This document shows, piece by piece, positions 44,285-55,302 of a stretch of DNA of 64,000 nucleotides; within the stretch, counting starts at the first letter, position 1; each line of letters opens with the position of its first letter. The position numbers and the translations under genes were made by a program. This DNA is from Maea johnstoni (taxonomy: Eukaryota; Annelida; Polychaeta; Spionida; Magelonidae). The notes beneath the pieces were generated by a model, which saw only the letters and a list, made by a program, of their open reading frames with translations, made no database searches and was not told the origin of the DNA. The stretch lies in contig OZ012685.1 of NCBI GenBank assembly GCA_963942565.1, forward strand, positions 41,508,433-41,572,432, in the 5' to 3' direction.

Positions 44285-44605
44285 GAGAGGTTTATGTGAG
44301 TCTAGAATTCTATCCCGGGGGAAGGGGAGTGTGATATTATTTAAGGAGAAGTTATATATGCCAGTATCTATCTAATGTGTGTCTAGAATTACCTAGTCCT
44401 GGGGGGGGGGGGGGGGGGGGGTGGAGTGCGACATTATTTAAGGCAAAGTTATATGTGCCAGTAACTACTAGTATATACTGTGTGTCTAGAGTGCTAGCCC
44501 TAAAGGAGGGGAGTGTCACACTATTTGAGGCGAAGTTACATATGTCAGTATCTGTATAATATGTCTAGAGTACTAGCCCTTGGGGAGGGGAGTGTGGTAT
44601 AGGGA
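44285..44605 (+). repeat. About 95-bp minisatellite with G run, 3-4 units
   Basis: Each unit has GTCTAGA(A/G)T, a G-rich part (GGGGAG or a 21-G run at 44401-44421), ATTATTTAAGG and AAGTTATATATGCCAGTA. Confidence 0.75.
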
Positions 44606-44913
44606 GATGAAGACATAATATGTCAGGATCCTATTTCCGGCATTTGACGCCATGGAATCAGCAACCCTAGGTTTCCGATCTGGTCGTGCACACAGCATAT
44701 CGTATAAAAGTACCCATTTACCCATTCCGAATAGAAAATTGCAAAACCACCGATCCACCTCCAAAATGAAGGGAGGGGAGGGGCAAAACGATTTTTTTAT
44801 AATTTTACGTATACACGGAAAATAACATTTTAATTCTTTTCATTCTTCATCAACAGCACTGAAACATATCAGGTTACCCATTTACGCAATGAATCAGTAC
44901 AAGATTTATTTAA

Positions 44914-45135
44914 CCCATTCACACTCAGAGTTGCTCTTAAAGGTATCGTCTGCTACTCTCATACTTTTGAAAATAACTAGGGAATAAAGCAGAAGTTAAC
45001 AAAATATCTGAAGAAGAGTTATCGCCTGGCTTCTGATAAACATTTCTCCTTCAAATATTTGTCAAAAAATGCTTTTGTTAGAAAAATATATTCAAAATAG
45101 TCAGGCCTGTTTAGGCCTATCTGATTGTGAATGGG
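44914..45135 (+). mobile_element. TTAA-type MITE, family B copy
   Basis: TTAA at 44910-44913 and 45136-45139; CCCATTCACACTCAGAG to GATTGTGAATGGG, about 80% like the copy at 3291 by eye. Confidence 0.8.
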
Positions 45136-45254
45136 TTAAGTGAAAAGTCTTTATCGTTTACTATAAGAAGTCCTATAATACCATCTCCTCCCACCACTAG
45201 ATACTACACACGCACTGATAGACACTGACGGAGGAGAACTTGGGTGCTATCTTG

Positions 45255-45510
45255 ATAATAGCCTAGATTTCTAGGCTGCCATATTATTTTAGTCTTGAAG
45301 GTTTCTGTTGCCAAGCACCTGAAGTGGTCATTTAGCTGGACAGAGTGGCTAAATTAGTTCGCATTAATCTCACCAGGTGAATAGAGGGCGACGCAGTTTG
45401 AGTATGAGATTGGACCAGGTGGTGCCGTCTATCTACCATTACTGGTACTTCACCAAACTGCTTTGTCAACTCAGAAGGGAAATTCAACTGTTTAGGGACT
45501 AAGAGTCTTC
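45255..45510 (+). repeat. Dispersed repeat, copy 2
   Basis: Same order of motifs as 38985-39225, with small insertions. Probably an old mobile element of unknown class. Confidence 0.65.
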
Positions 45511-47033
45511 AAATAAGTCTATCTTGATAAGTGAATGAGACTTAACTGTAAGGCAAAAATGTAAAACATCTCCCTGTATCTATTACTAGCATCCTTATTC
45601 CAATATGTCACAGAAAAAAGCAAACCAGAATGCACTCTTTTTTACTACGTGTTATTGAGATACATACAAACACTATATTTCCTAAAAGGGAACATTCATG
45701 GACTTATATAATGTTCTATTTATTTTGAAAGTGTTATTACACAAAAAGTCATAAGGCCAATAGTGATAACAACCTCAAAATACATATATAGGATCTTACA
45801 ATAATAATGATATAATAATACCGGTAATAATAATCTTTATTTAAAGAGGATAACTCAGTCCAATGGTAAGGATCTTTCCTGAGGCCCTCTGAATAGCGAA
45901 ATAAAGTTGACTTGATATCTAAACTATATAACTTTACCATATCTATGTGGCTATAGATCGCAATAAGTGGAAAAAAAACTTTTGCAGATCAGAGACAGGC
46001 CAATGGACGTGGAGGAGAAAACACTTGTATTGTACGTCTACGAATTGTGTTTTGTTTCTCGTCGGGTTCACGCCCGTACAAACCTCATATTTCTTTCGGC
46101 AGCCTATAGCGACCTCTGACCTTAGAAGATCAAAACAACGAAATTGACACCCACTCCGACAGATAGTGCATATCTTTATGATAAAGGCGTGACGTCATAT
46201 GCAAAATACAACGTACATGATACCATACGCGAGCAAACATGCAGAGTTTAGGAACCTCCTCTGGATGATTTATATATACATAAAATTGAAATAAACATAC
46301 TTAAAATGGATAGCAAACGGCGTGGCGACATACTAAGATGGCTAATCGCTGGTTTGACAGGGCGATGTACATAATTCTTTATGGAGTCTCCTCCCTACCC
46401 CAATATATCATAATCGCCACAAAGGGTACCTGTGACATCACGTCATCGTATGTTTTCACTGTATACCAGTAAACACTGGTATATATCTGTATACAGCTTA
46501 CAATTGACTCGCAGGTGCTGTTCGTTGCAATGAAACAGTTATTCCGTAATGTCAAATATAATTTGTATAAGTTTATCTAAAACACGTGCATGTACGATGA
46601 ATCAGATGCATACACCCTGTTTAGTATAAATTATATCTAGTATCTCTTAATTTCGATGCAATCAAGATTATTTGCCGAAGCGCTTTTACATCATGAAGCA
46701 ATTTGCCTATAGACATGTGCTGCCACCTAGCGACAGACGGATAAATTCACTACTACCGTGGGCTATGTGGATAGGATATTTGCCAAGGAACGTACATGAC
46801 TATATAGAAATGCCACAAGGTTTAGCTGTGGAACAAAGTATAATATTCCCTATTACATGATTTTGTTCCTTCTTCATAGATAATTACCTGAAGTAGTGCT
46901 TTACTTTCTTTCCAAAATAACATATTGGTTACAGGTTTGAGGGTGTAAAATGCCTATAAGACACTATAGTTTGTTTAGAATTATTAATAGATACAAAATA
47001 TTGCCAATATCTTAAATGTATAGAAAAAAATGA
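45511..47033. other. Intron 1 interior, nothing recognised
   Basis: AT-rich DNA without conserved frames or repeats that I could place. Confidence 0.5.
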
Positions 47034-47120
<87 letters not shown>

Positions 47121-47142
47121 CATATGTATATATATATATACA

Positions 47143-47228
<86 letters not shown>

Positions 47229-47286
47229 ATATATCAATTTATATCAATATATATCAATATATATATATATATCAATATATATATAT

Positions 47287-47367
<81 letters not shown>

Positions 47368-47430
47368 GTGTGGGGGTATGTATGTATGTTTGTACGTATT
47401 TGTGTGTATGTGTGTGTGTTTCTGAGTCAT
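47034..47430. repeat. (TA)n with ATATCAAT variants, ending in GTGT-rich DNA
   Basis: Two long TA blocks separated by ATATCAATATAT repeats (47233-47295), then TGTGTG/TATGTATG. Confidence 0.95.
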
Positions 47431-48149
47431 TCTAGATACATGTCTAATTTTACCCCTTTCTTCTCATCATTGACAGAGGCTGCGCTGGCAGTATTTACCC
47501 AGTACATGCCAGTCTTAGCAGTTCCAGAGACAGATACCCGTCTGCCGGTATGTTTGCAGGAGAATTATCACTCCAGCAAGCTCCTGGTTATTTATAGGCT
47601 TCGCATCCTAGCGCAATAGCTTGTATGTCATCTTATTTAGCCGAGCCGAAACAATTCTCGCGGTTGATTGGGCAATAATGTTAAAACCAATACCTCTGTG
47701 ACAAGTAGCTCATGCAAGAAAGACACATGGGTTAAAAATGGTATATATTTTGGTTTGGGATTGTCTCATTCCAAGAGGGCGCATACGAGGATCTTTGTTT
47801 TTTTTTTACTTGGCAGGGTTTGAGAGAGTCTATGTATGTTAAGAGTAAGTAAATGCATATATGCAACATGTACAAACAGCTGAGCAGGGCCAATGTAAAC
47901 TATTGAGAGAAACATGGCCGCCACCTGGTACTAAAATTAACTTGTCGGCTTCCAGCATATCCAATTTCCGACCAAAGCCTTAGCGTCAATACTACTAAAA
48001 GTGACTGGGAATATATTGCGAAACATTTCCAATTCCCCCCACGGAATCTAAATCAAGTTACGTTAATCACCCTCTCCTTAAAGTCCTTATCTGACGTAAC
48101 GTTCATTTACACTAGTAATCATTAGGTACTGATGATCATTAGCGTCTTA

Positions 48150-48172
48150 CCCCCCCCCCCCCCCCCCCCCCC
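48150..48172. repeat. Poly-C run
   Basis: 23 C in a row, about 640 bp from exon 1 of the PDZ gene in intron 1. Confidence 0.95.
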
Positions 48173-48807
48173 ACGTACAGGAACAGGCGGTGAGTTTGGG
48201 ATGTTATGGAAAGGGACTGCGCTCACTAGGCTTGCCATCCTAGCTAGGAGTCACCACTGCTCCTGGTTGACCAGCTTGGTCAAGCTGTCCATTAATGCGC
48301 CCATAACAAATACCCGCTATCTTGGACAGGTACTTGACAAGTTAGATCCTTGTACTGGGTCATACCCAAAACCCTGTGGCCTGACACTGTTCGCCAGCAC
48401 CTCCTCTCGTGACCTCTGATTCCTCTGTGCCAATATCACAGCCAGCTTACGTAAGGCTTTATTAATGAAGCCCTGCCAAGATCATTTAAGCAAACATTTT
48501 AAGCTGTTTAGCTGCTTAGGAAAACAGCGTTCCCAAGCAGCGTCGTCTAAGGATTGTCAGCAACTAGTATTGATAGATCGTGATCTTACGGGAGATCAAT
48601 TTTGTTGCGTTCCTATTAAGCGACACTTATCTTTAACAAAACTGGTAAAAGGTTGATTAAGTGTGCATAGACACTCGCTTCTATTTAGCTGAAAATGAAG
48701 GTATTCCTGTTATTGTCATAACAATGAGTGGCGGTGGTTTTTCTTTCCGTGTAATCCGTGAGTGTGGAGGTCGACTCGTCGAGAAGGGCATGGAAAATGT
48801 GACTTAC

Positions 48808-48906
48808 CTTCGAAACAATCAGGGGGACTCTTTCGCCCCCTTGCAAACGAAATCCCCAGGGGCCTCCTCCCGTGAGGGTGACGGACAAACGCTCCCCACT
48901 CGCCAT
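48808..48906 (-). CDS. SYNPO2-like: SYNPO2-like exon 1 (start codon, first half of PDZ)
   Basis: Encodes 33 residues, from MASGERLSVTLTGGG to PLIVSK. It carries the PDZ carboxylate-binding loop as PWGFRLQGG, the form typical of SYNPO2 and PDLIM/ZASP PDZ domains. The ATG sits in a good context (GAAATGG) and there is no in-frame alternative just upstream. The exon ends AAG|GTAAGT, a textbook donor, in phase 0. Reading past the donor loses all PDZ similarity at once. The second PDZ half lies 33 kb downstream in exon 2, which begins in phase 0. A conserved domain split by so large an intron would be missed by gene callers with intron-length limits. Confidence 0.85.
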
Positions 48907-50120
48907 TTCTGCTTTCTACTGCCCGTCTCTCAAATCTGGGCCACGAAACAGCCAAGTCTACACCCCCACTCTGTGCATTCTCTGCCCGGACGGCTCTGGA
49001 GATGTTGGATGGGCAGCGGCAACGGCAACGGCGGCGCTACCAGCAGACGAACTTCGCTTCCTCCACGCTCAGAGACTAAAAGCGATTGGCTCGTAGGGAA
49101 TGTCAGCTACGTGTGTTGGGATATATACGTCTACTGCAGTACCTCCGATACAAGCTCCTTGCTCGCTGTTTATACACTGTACGGGATCACTGTCCTCACA
49201 CAGTGGCCCGGGAATGAGGATATGGCGTCATCGCACGAGCGGTGGGGCACGCGAGGGTGATGTTGCCTTCCTGACCAAGGTTTTCTGCGGCGAGGAGGTA
49301 AAGAGAAAGTTGTGGACAGCGCAGCCGAATCTCGGCACACGCTAACACAGGTAGAGACCTTCCCTCTCAATAAGACACCCTAGCAAGTGCCCTGTCGTTT
49401 ACGCATGCCCGTGCACATATCAGACATCATAAATCTTGTCCTATTGCCAACGTCTACTGCACCGGTAAAAGGTTTAAGTATCATTGTCAACCTATCGACA
49501 AACAATTACAAAGCAGAACAAAATAGAACATTCGTAAGTACTATCATCAACAAACATTCCTCGTCGCCATGGGTTCCCATGGAAACGGATCAGTTGCAAA
49601 ACATATCACGTTCCTATTTTTGTTCCAACTTTTTTGTTCTGTATAGGACGGGATTAATTTGGTTTATCAAAGAAACCGTATTTTGTAACTGCTGGTAATT
49701 CACAAAAAAGAAAGTTGAATAGTGGGAATGAAGTAGGCTGACGACATGAGCAGATGAGTACTTGACGAAATGCGCGAGCTAGATTTTTTCGAATTACTCA
49801 GACAATTAACTTTCGAAGTTTAAAAAAACCCTGTATAAACACTGCGCATATGTAAATACATAGTCGAAGTTCCCTCTATCTCAAGTGTAAGTGATCGACA
49901 TTTCGTTCCGACTAAACGCATTGAACGCATTAGGTTCCCCTGGTCCAATGACTTGTACCTGTACGCGATGATACGTTACTCATCAGGTGACGACGTCGCA
50001 GGAGCTTGGGCGCGGATCCCCCCGCGCGATGTATGTAGTGTACGTCACCGACGACAGAGGGCGCGGTAGCACAGTAGCGAACACAAGCACGACCGATGTT
50101 CACTAAGATTCAGGACACCA
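48907..50120 (-). promoter_or_regulatory. 5' flank of the SYNPO2-like gene: candidate promoter region
   Basis: Upstream of the ATG at 48906. TATA-like strings on the minus strand lie at 49121-49128 (GTATATAT) and near 49170 (TATAAAC). A CpG-dense patch at 49981-50100 is unlike the surrounding AT-rich DNA; it has several TGACG/CGTCA half sites and an AGAGGGCGC core of the kind bound by CTCF. No gene was recognised here. A non-coding first exon could lie in this stretch. Evidence is compositional only. Confidence 0.3.
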
Positions 50121-51904
50121 GCAAGTTACTTCGACACACATATCTCCTCTCTTATCACACACTATGGTGATGATGTGTGTATGAACAATAGGCCACCAAA
50201 TCACGTTTAGAAAAATACCTTTTGCAGCTTACAGGTTAATTCGTTTGACCCATTTCCCCCCATAACTCTGCTTTTATTTAACTATTCAGCTTTAACGAAG
50301 CACAAATAACCTGAACGGTATTCACACTAGGAAAGTATCACAGTCAGCATCACAATAGTGTCCCTCCGATTTTTATTGAAATTGAAAAGAGTATTTTTTC
50401 AACTATATATTGCATTACATTCGAACAAAATCAAAATTGGAATTAGCAATACCCTTCTCTGTGCTAGATTACTCTTTACTTTAGATATGTCGAATTTGAA
50501 GGAAATCCTGTGACGTATGATGACCGAAATGCATGTTTGAAAAAAAAATGTTTTGGTAAAATTCAACATACAGAGAAAAGCCAAAAACAGCAATCAATCA
50601 TGTGTCCAAAGCCATGGTGTCAGCCTCATTCCCTTGACGAGACCTGCATGCTCCAGCTGTCTCTCGTATTCACCTCACACCTTCTTGACAACTTCCACGA
50701 CGTAACTTTATACTAGGCCATTCAAATATATATATATTGCTGATATGTATTTACAAATCCGCTAAAAAATATTGTTATGTATGATAATATCCCTTTACAA
50801 TTCTTTATATGTTTTTTGAACTTAGGAATTATCTATATTGAAGTGAAAGCTTATCTTAGTATAGAAATGTTCATGTTAATGCTCAAAAGTGACCTACCTA
50901 ACATATCACTGTAATTGTACAGGTAAAATGCATTCTCGTTATCAAATTGTGCATTCTTTACAGGTAATGCTGCTAAGCTCGAAAGGGATCCCCTGTGGTA
51001 CTGTTTTAAGGTGATAATTTAGTACACCAAAATCATCACCACTAGGTGGTGTCTTTGGCTGGCCCCTAAACATGGATATCTGAACAAAGAAATTGCACAT
51101 GAGGAGTGGTCACCCGCCACGAATCTTGACCTAGCAGCTTCCTATTGTGGTACGACCGGCCCTCGGTGTTACATTGGTCCCAAACAACAAGGGCGACTGC
51201 TTCGACCATGCAGATTATTTCAAGATAGACCAATTTGACCAATATTTTCATCTCATTTTTTGGCTGAAAGTGAATAACGATACGGTCTTCGAAGCCATTA
51301 TTTTAGAATATGACAGATATGAATCCCCTCTAGGTGCAAGGCCATGTCATAAGTACCTCGTATTATGACAGGACCTGAAAATCAGCATTAACTATGTAAA
51401 CCACGTGCTGTTAGTAATCTTGAGCCATATGGGAACATTCAAAAATATTTTTAACATACTCATCATGCAGATTACCGGTTTTGTAAGGTAGGACCTTGCA
51501 CCTTACCAAAGACATGAATGATCAAATGGTAGAGTTTGGTTTTCAAGTAAAGGGTGAGTCTTGACATTTTGCCAACAAACGCAACATAGCCAGATATGTA
51601 CGTTAAGGGTGCCATATCAACTTAAATCAGCAAATTATTGATAAGTTTATCATTGTTCTGTAACTATGAGATGTAAGCTATACAATAGCATAAGTGCCGT
51701 TGTCTACATCTAACTCAGTTTTCAGCTATTTAAGTTTTTAAAATGGGTTAAGGGTATCTGGTAGAGTTCTACCTTAATCATAGCATAAGCATGGCTTGAA
51801 AAAACAACAACTATATACCAATTCAGTTTTACATTGAATATTTACTTGTTACTTTCATACACAAAACACACATATAAAACCTTTTGATCCCGGGTTTGCG
51901 TTTC
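50121..51904. other. Intergenic DNA between the two host genes
   Basis: Separates the 5' end of the PDZ gene from the 3' end of GPx, both on the minus strand. No frame or repeat was recognised. Confidence 0.5.
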
Positions 51905-51927
51905 CCTCCAATTAGCAAAGTGAACGT

Positions 51928-51933
51928 TTTATT
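51928..51933 (-). terminator. Poly(A) signal of GPx, downstream of the SECIS
   Basis: AATAAA on the minus strand, about 40 bases after the SECIS, followed within about 50 bases by a GT-rich run (TATGTGTGTTTTGTGTATG), the usual downstream element. Confidence 0.6.
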
Positions 51934-51965
51934 GGAAATCGAATGCATTAAGATATCCTATTATA

Positions 51966-52030
51966 CGTCCACATTCGAGACAAGTTCCCTACAATGTAGT
52001 TTCATACTTGTCTGTCATACAATTGCTTTG
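51966..52030 (-). promoter_or_regulatory. SECIS element (form 2) in the GPx 3' UTR
   Basis: On the minus strand: ATGA (52018-52015), one C, then AGACAAGT pairing perfectly with ACTTGTCT (8 bp), then an apical part with unpaired AAA and a small CTAC-ATT-GTAG stem, and CGAA (51977-51974) closing the quartet. This gives the tandem G.A/A.G pairs with a C.C mismatch, 12 bases from ATGA to the conserved AA, and an extra ministem as in form-2 SECIS. The lower stem is mostly wobble pairs, the weakest part. It lies about 460 bases after the stop and just before the AATAAA. Confidence 0.8.
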
Positions 52031-52409
52031 CAAAAACACACACTCCTCTCAAGACGGTTTCATACTAGTGGTTTGCATCGATAAGTACGTACAGTATTTC
52101 TGATGTTCTATAATTCGACTTGTTATCTAATACAAAGTCTCTACAAGTCTTCACTAGTGTACAGTTAAGTTTTAACTTGGTGCGATGATAGAAATATACA
52201 AAAACAGTTCATTTCAATTCTTCTGGACAAGCTATATATCAAGACGAGTTTGCACGAATTACATTTTGCTGAAAGGTGTTTCGAGTGAGAGCTATGGTGA
52301 TGAAGATTTGTTAAAATCAAACGAAGTGTTGGCTAATTTGAACGAATAAAATGGTTATTTTTGTCAACCAAATTTCGCAAAAAATGTTTCAGATATCCAC
52401 TATTCAACG

Positions 52410-52415
52410 TTTATT
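52410..52415 (-). terminator. Proximal poly(A) signal of GPx, upstream of the SECIS
   Basis: AATAAA about 65 bases after the stop codon. Its use would give an mRNA without the SECIS, which could not insert Sec. It lacks an equally clear GT-rich downstream element. Confidence 0.35.
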
Positions 52416-52479
52416 TGATACTGGCCTAAATGTGATTAGGGTGGAACCGGAAGTTGACGTTTTCTCTATTCGCACATAT

Positions 52480-52680
52480 TTATGATCTTTGATTGATAGC
52501 GTTTTCAATGTCGCTACTGATGCTGGCCGGATCGATGAGGCTGTTATAACGCTTGATGACCTTGCCCTGCTTGTCCACGAGAAACTTGACGAAGCTCCAG
52601 CGTATGTCGTTGTTGCTCAGACTTTCGTAAAAGAATGAACTTCTCGGGAAAAAGGTCTCTTGGGTTGCAGGGCAATATTT
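52480..52680 (-). CDS. GPx: GPx exon 3: C-terminal part and stop
   Basis: 66 codons plus TAA. It follows an acceptor ATTGTAG and begins KYCPATQETFF, which aligns with the NSCPPTSELL region of GPX3. NNDIRWSFVKFLVDKQG is the DIRWNFEKFLV block of the family, but the residue after the catalytic Trp178 is Ser179 (AGC), where the tetrad Asn is otherwise nearly invariant. The protein ends ENAINQRS. This exon is absent from simple ORF scans because it has no ATG of its own. Confidence 0.9.
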   Translation of the reverse strand, partial: KYCPATQETFFPRSSFFYESLSNNDIRWSFVKFLVDKQGKVIKRYNSLIDPASISSDIENAINQRS

Positions 52681-53569
52681 CTACAATAAGAAGATACATG
52701 CTCCATGAATAAACAATCCTAATGCCACTTTATAGAATAAATAATGTCATGAGGCCCTCAATAGATACCACTAGACTCAGAAGGTAAGAAAGTCAACTCA
52801 GAACCAAGCATTGAGTGCCACTTCTCTAAGCGGCCATATCAGTGAAATGTTTATTAACTTTCGTTTATTTTGAGTAGCATTCTATATCTTTGGTTAGCAT
52901 TAACGCTATTTATTCATACGTTTGATACTATGCAGATATGTTTATGGGATGTGACCTATATCTTGGAATCGATAGCAAGATACACGCAGGATAAAAAGTC
53001 GAATATTTAAAACAACTTCATTACAAGAGCAATCGATATCGAGTGTATATTTACAAACCACCACTTGTACGGTTCATATCAGATTTCTTGCGAAAATGAA
53101 GGTTAAAAAGGTTAATACACTTTTACGTAAGTGTCTCTGTGAGGATGTGTTTTCTCTTGCTTATTAGGATATCCCAATGCGTGTGTGTACTTCACACGGA
53201 AAAATTATCCATTCTACAGTATGTATAATTATTGACTATGCCATATGCATAAACAATACGGTACATCAAGTATATGAGTGTAAATAAAGAATTATAAATT
53301 ATAACAGAATACCACTAGGAAGAGAAACTTGTTGATTAGAACACAGTTGGATAAGTATACAAAAGTTATGCAAATAAATTAGTGCATAAAGCACTGCTTA
53401 GCTTGAGATTGTTTGTTATCGTCATTTGTTGTCCACTTGTTGTTCGGTTCATTTATCCATGTTATGTCGATCAGTATATCTATAGTAATATAAAACCAAA
53501 AACTCAATCCGTCGTTCCCCCTCATGCTATCACCACCCTCCTCCTTTTTTTAAACCAGGATAAATCTAC

Positions 53570-53713
53570 CTTTAGGTATGTGTAAAGAGCATCCTCCTCA
53601 TCTCCATTGACATCAATTTTATAGAACATCTGGAAGTTTGGCGTGTAGCCTCCTCCAGGGCGGACGTATTTTAAGCCCTGGAGAATCTCGGTTCCATCAG
53701 CACCCGGCTCTTG
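53570..53713 (-). CDS. GPx: GPx exon 2: catalytic Gln and LKYVRPGGG block
   Basis: 48 codons between a TTTCAG acceptor and an AAG|GTAGAT donor (less than ideal after GTA). Begins [20 protein letters not shown] and ends [10 protein letters not shown]. Gln103, the first residue, aligns with the catalytic Gln of the GPx tetrad (the Gln of the family GxQE motif). LKYVRPGGG and [13 protein letters not shown] are hallmark GPx blocks, and the long loop marks it as a tetrameric GPX1/GPX3-type rather than a GPX4-type enzyme. Confidence 0.9.
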
Positions 53714-54320
53714 CTGAAACCACAACAAATATATATATATCAACATGCGGGCAATATATACACCATGTAGTTTCAGATACAAAGCATCTCATAGTATGTG
53801 CTTTGAACAATCTCGAATCCTACATGTACATGTGAAGTCTAGATTGCTACGTTTTTGCTTTTTTGCTGCCCCTTTGTAGATACAATGCGTTACAAGGCAT
53901 TTCGAAACTTTGCACTTGCAAGTAATATGTCCCTGGAAAGCATCTATAGCAAACACGTATTCCTGGACATGTTATTTCGAAAATTAATTGGCATATTGGT
54001 ATTTTAATTAGCACTCGGAATAACTAACAATGTATCATCAGCATATATGAAAACAATTGCTGGTAACACACATGAGATACTATTATTGTCACATCACATA
54101 GAACCGAAATAGAATAAGATCTTGTCATTATGTAAGACATATGTAGGTATGTTTTTTGAATGTTACATCACACAACTTGGAATAACTTGGGAATTATATT
54201 TATGAATAACATATTTGTAAGATATCTATATTCTTAATTGAAAAATGTCAAGTTCGATAGTAGATTTACAAATAAGATTTTTTTATTTTACTTTTTAGAT
54301 TTACAAATAAGATGACTTAC

Positions 54321-54626
54321 ATGCCAGAACTGGTTGCAGGGGAATCCGAGGACTTCGAATTGTGTTTTGGGGAATTTAGTTTGTAATGCATTCAGGCCAG
54401 GGTACTGCATGGTCCACCCTCAGTAGGTGGCCACATTGACGATGAGGACAACCTTACCCCTGTACTTGGAGAGGTTGATATTGCTCACCCCATCGATGGC
54501 GTAGGCACTGTATTTGTAGATAGAGTCATCCACAGAATCGTGATTAGCACAGTTCTGTTGAAGTGCTAGTACCCCTCCGCAGCATAGCGCCAAGAAGGAC
54601 ACCAAGCCCCCAGAATGGTACCCCAT
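54321..54626 (-). CDS. GPx: GPx exon 1: signal peptide and selenocysteine codon
   Basis: 102 codons. The start is the ATG at 54626 (AAAATGG); upstream in-frame codons have no ATG. Residues 1-21 (MGYHSGGLVSFLALCCGGVLA) look like a cleavable signal peptide. Then come an N-terminal Cys, SIYKYSAYAIDG, KYRGKVVLIVNVATY and TGA at 54420-54422 as codon 69. The frame continues past it as GWTMQYPGLNALQ to EVLGFPCNQFWH, exactly as GPx proteins run past Sec, so the TGA is read as selenocysteine. The donor is CAT|GTAAGT, phase 0. The usual Gly after NQF is Trp here. Ordinary gene callers would end the gene at the TGA. Confidence 0.92.
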
Positions 54627-54694
54627 TTTGTTCACAGTCAGTACAGCAGTAACTGCACTGAACAAGTAACTACCAAGCCCTGTTTTCTACAGAG

Positions 54695-54703
54695 TATATA
54701 TAC
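54695..54703 (-). promoter_or_regulatory. TATA box of the GPx gene
   Basis: TATATATA on the minus strand about 70 bases before the ATG, giving room for a start about 30 bases downstream and a short 5' UTR. Confidence 0.5.
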
Positions 54704-55302
54704 ACACACCTCGATGATACGACATTTCTTATCAGAGATAGGCATCTTTAACAAGGTAACAGCGTACGTGCTCTTCGGTATTGTTAGTACCTAGATTCCC
54801 ATTTTTTAATGTATATCTTTGAAATGTCATGGTTATCAATTAATCATATCAGCCTGGTTAAATGGGAATGCTGTTGGCTCATCAAACTACTCGGTGTCCT
54901 GCTGTACATGTAAATCATAACAAAACGAAAGCAATTGTCCACTCGAAAAAGCATGCACTAAATCCAGAGTGTTATTAAATGCACAGGTACTCCATTCCGT
55001 TTGTGTTTTTTATTTTGAGGCATTAAGATTTGATCACAAAACAGGCTACTTGTACGCATAGAATATTCGACCATGGCCAGGTTCATTACGCATTTCATAT
55101 TCAGGTGAAAGGTAAAATCTTCGGACAAGGTAAGTGAATACCTTAAGTTAAGCACTATGCCATAGCGTATGGACAAGCAGCCTGGTCTGAACAAACAAAC
55201 TGCTTTAAGGTGCGTTAGTTATAAGCTTCCTGTTATAAGTATAAATAGCAAAACCTCTTTAATGTAGATAATATAGATCCGGTCTTTTCACACGAACCAC
55301 AA

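Larger units (their letters stand above)
51905..54670 (-). other. GPx: Selenocysteine glutathione peroxidase gene (secreted GPX3-like), transcript span
   Basis: Gene-level entry. Exons are 54626-54321, 53713-53570 and 52680-52480, all junctions phase 0, total 216 residues plus stop. Selenium glutathione peroxidases reduce H2O2 and organic hydroperoxides with glutathione or other thiols; a signal peptide places this one outside the cell or in the secretory pathway, as in GPX3/5/6. Support: the GPx signature around Sec, FPCNQF, the LKYVRPGGG block, the DIRW motif, a SECIS in the 3' UTR, an AATAAA after it and a TATA box before it. The predicted start lies near 54670, about 30 bases after the TATA box. 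It lies about 1.8 kb upstream of the DNA-transposon cluster. Confidence 0.9.

Noticed and set aside
48661-49260. 199-codon plus-strand frame over exon 1 and its 5' flank
   Set aside because: Antisense to exon 1 of the PDZ gene; no domain recognised.
54420-54422. In-frame TGA read as a disabling stop in GPx
   Set aside because: It lies at the exact family Sec position, the frame continues with full GPx similarity, and a SECIS is present in the 3' UTR.
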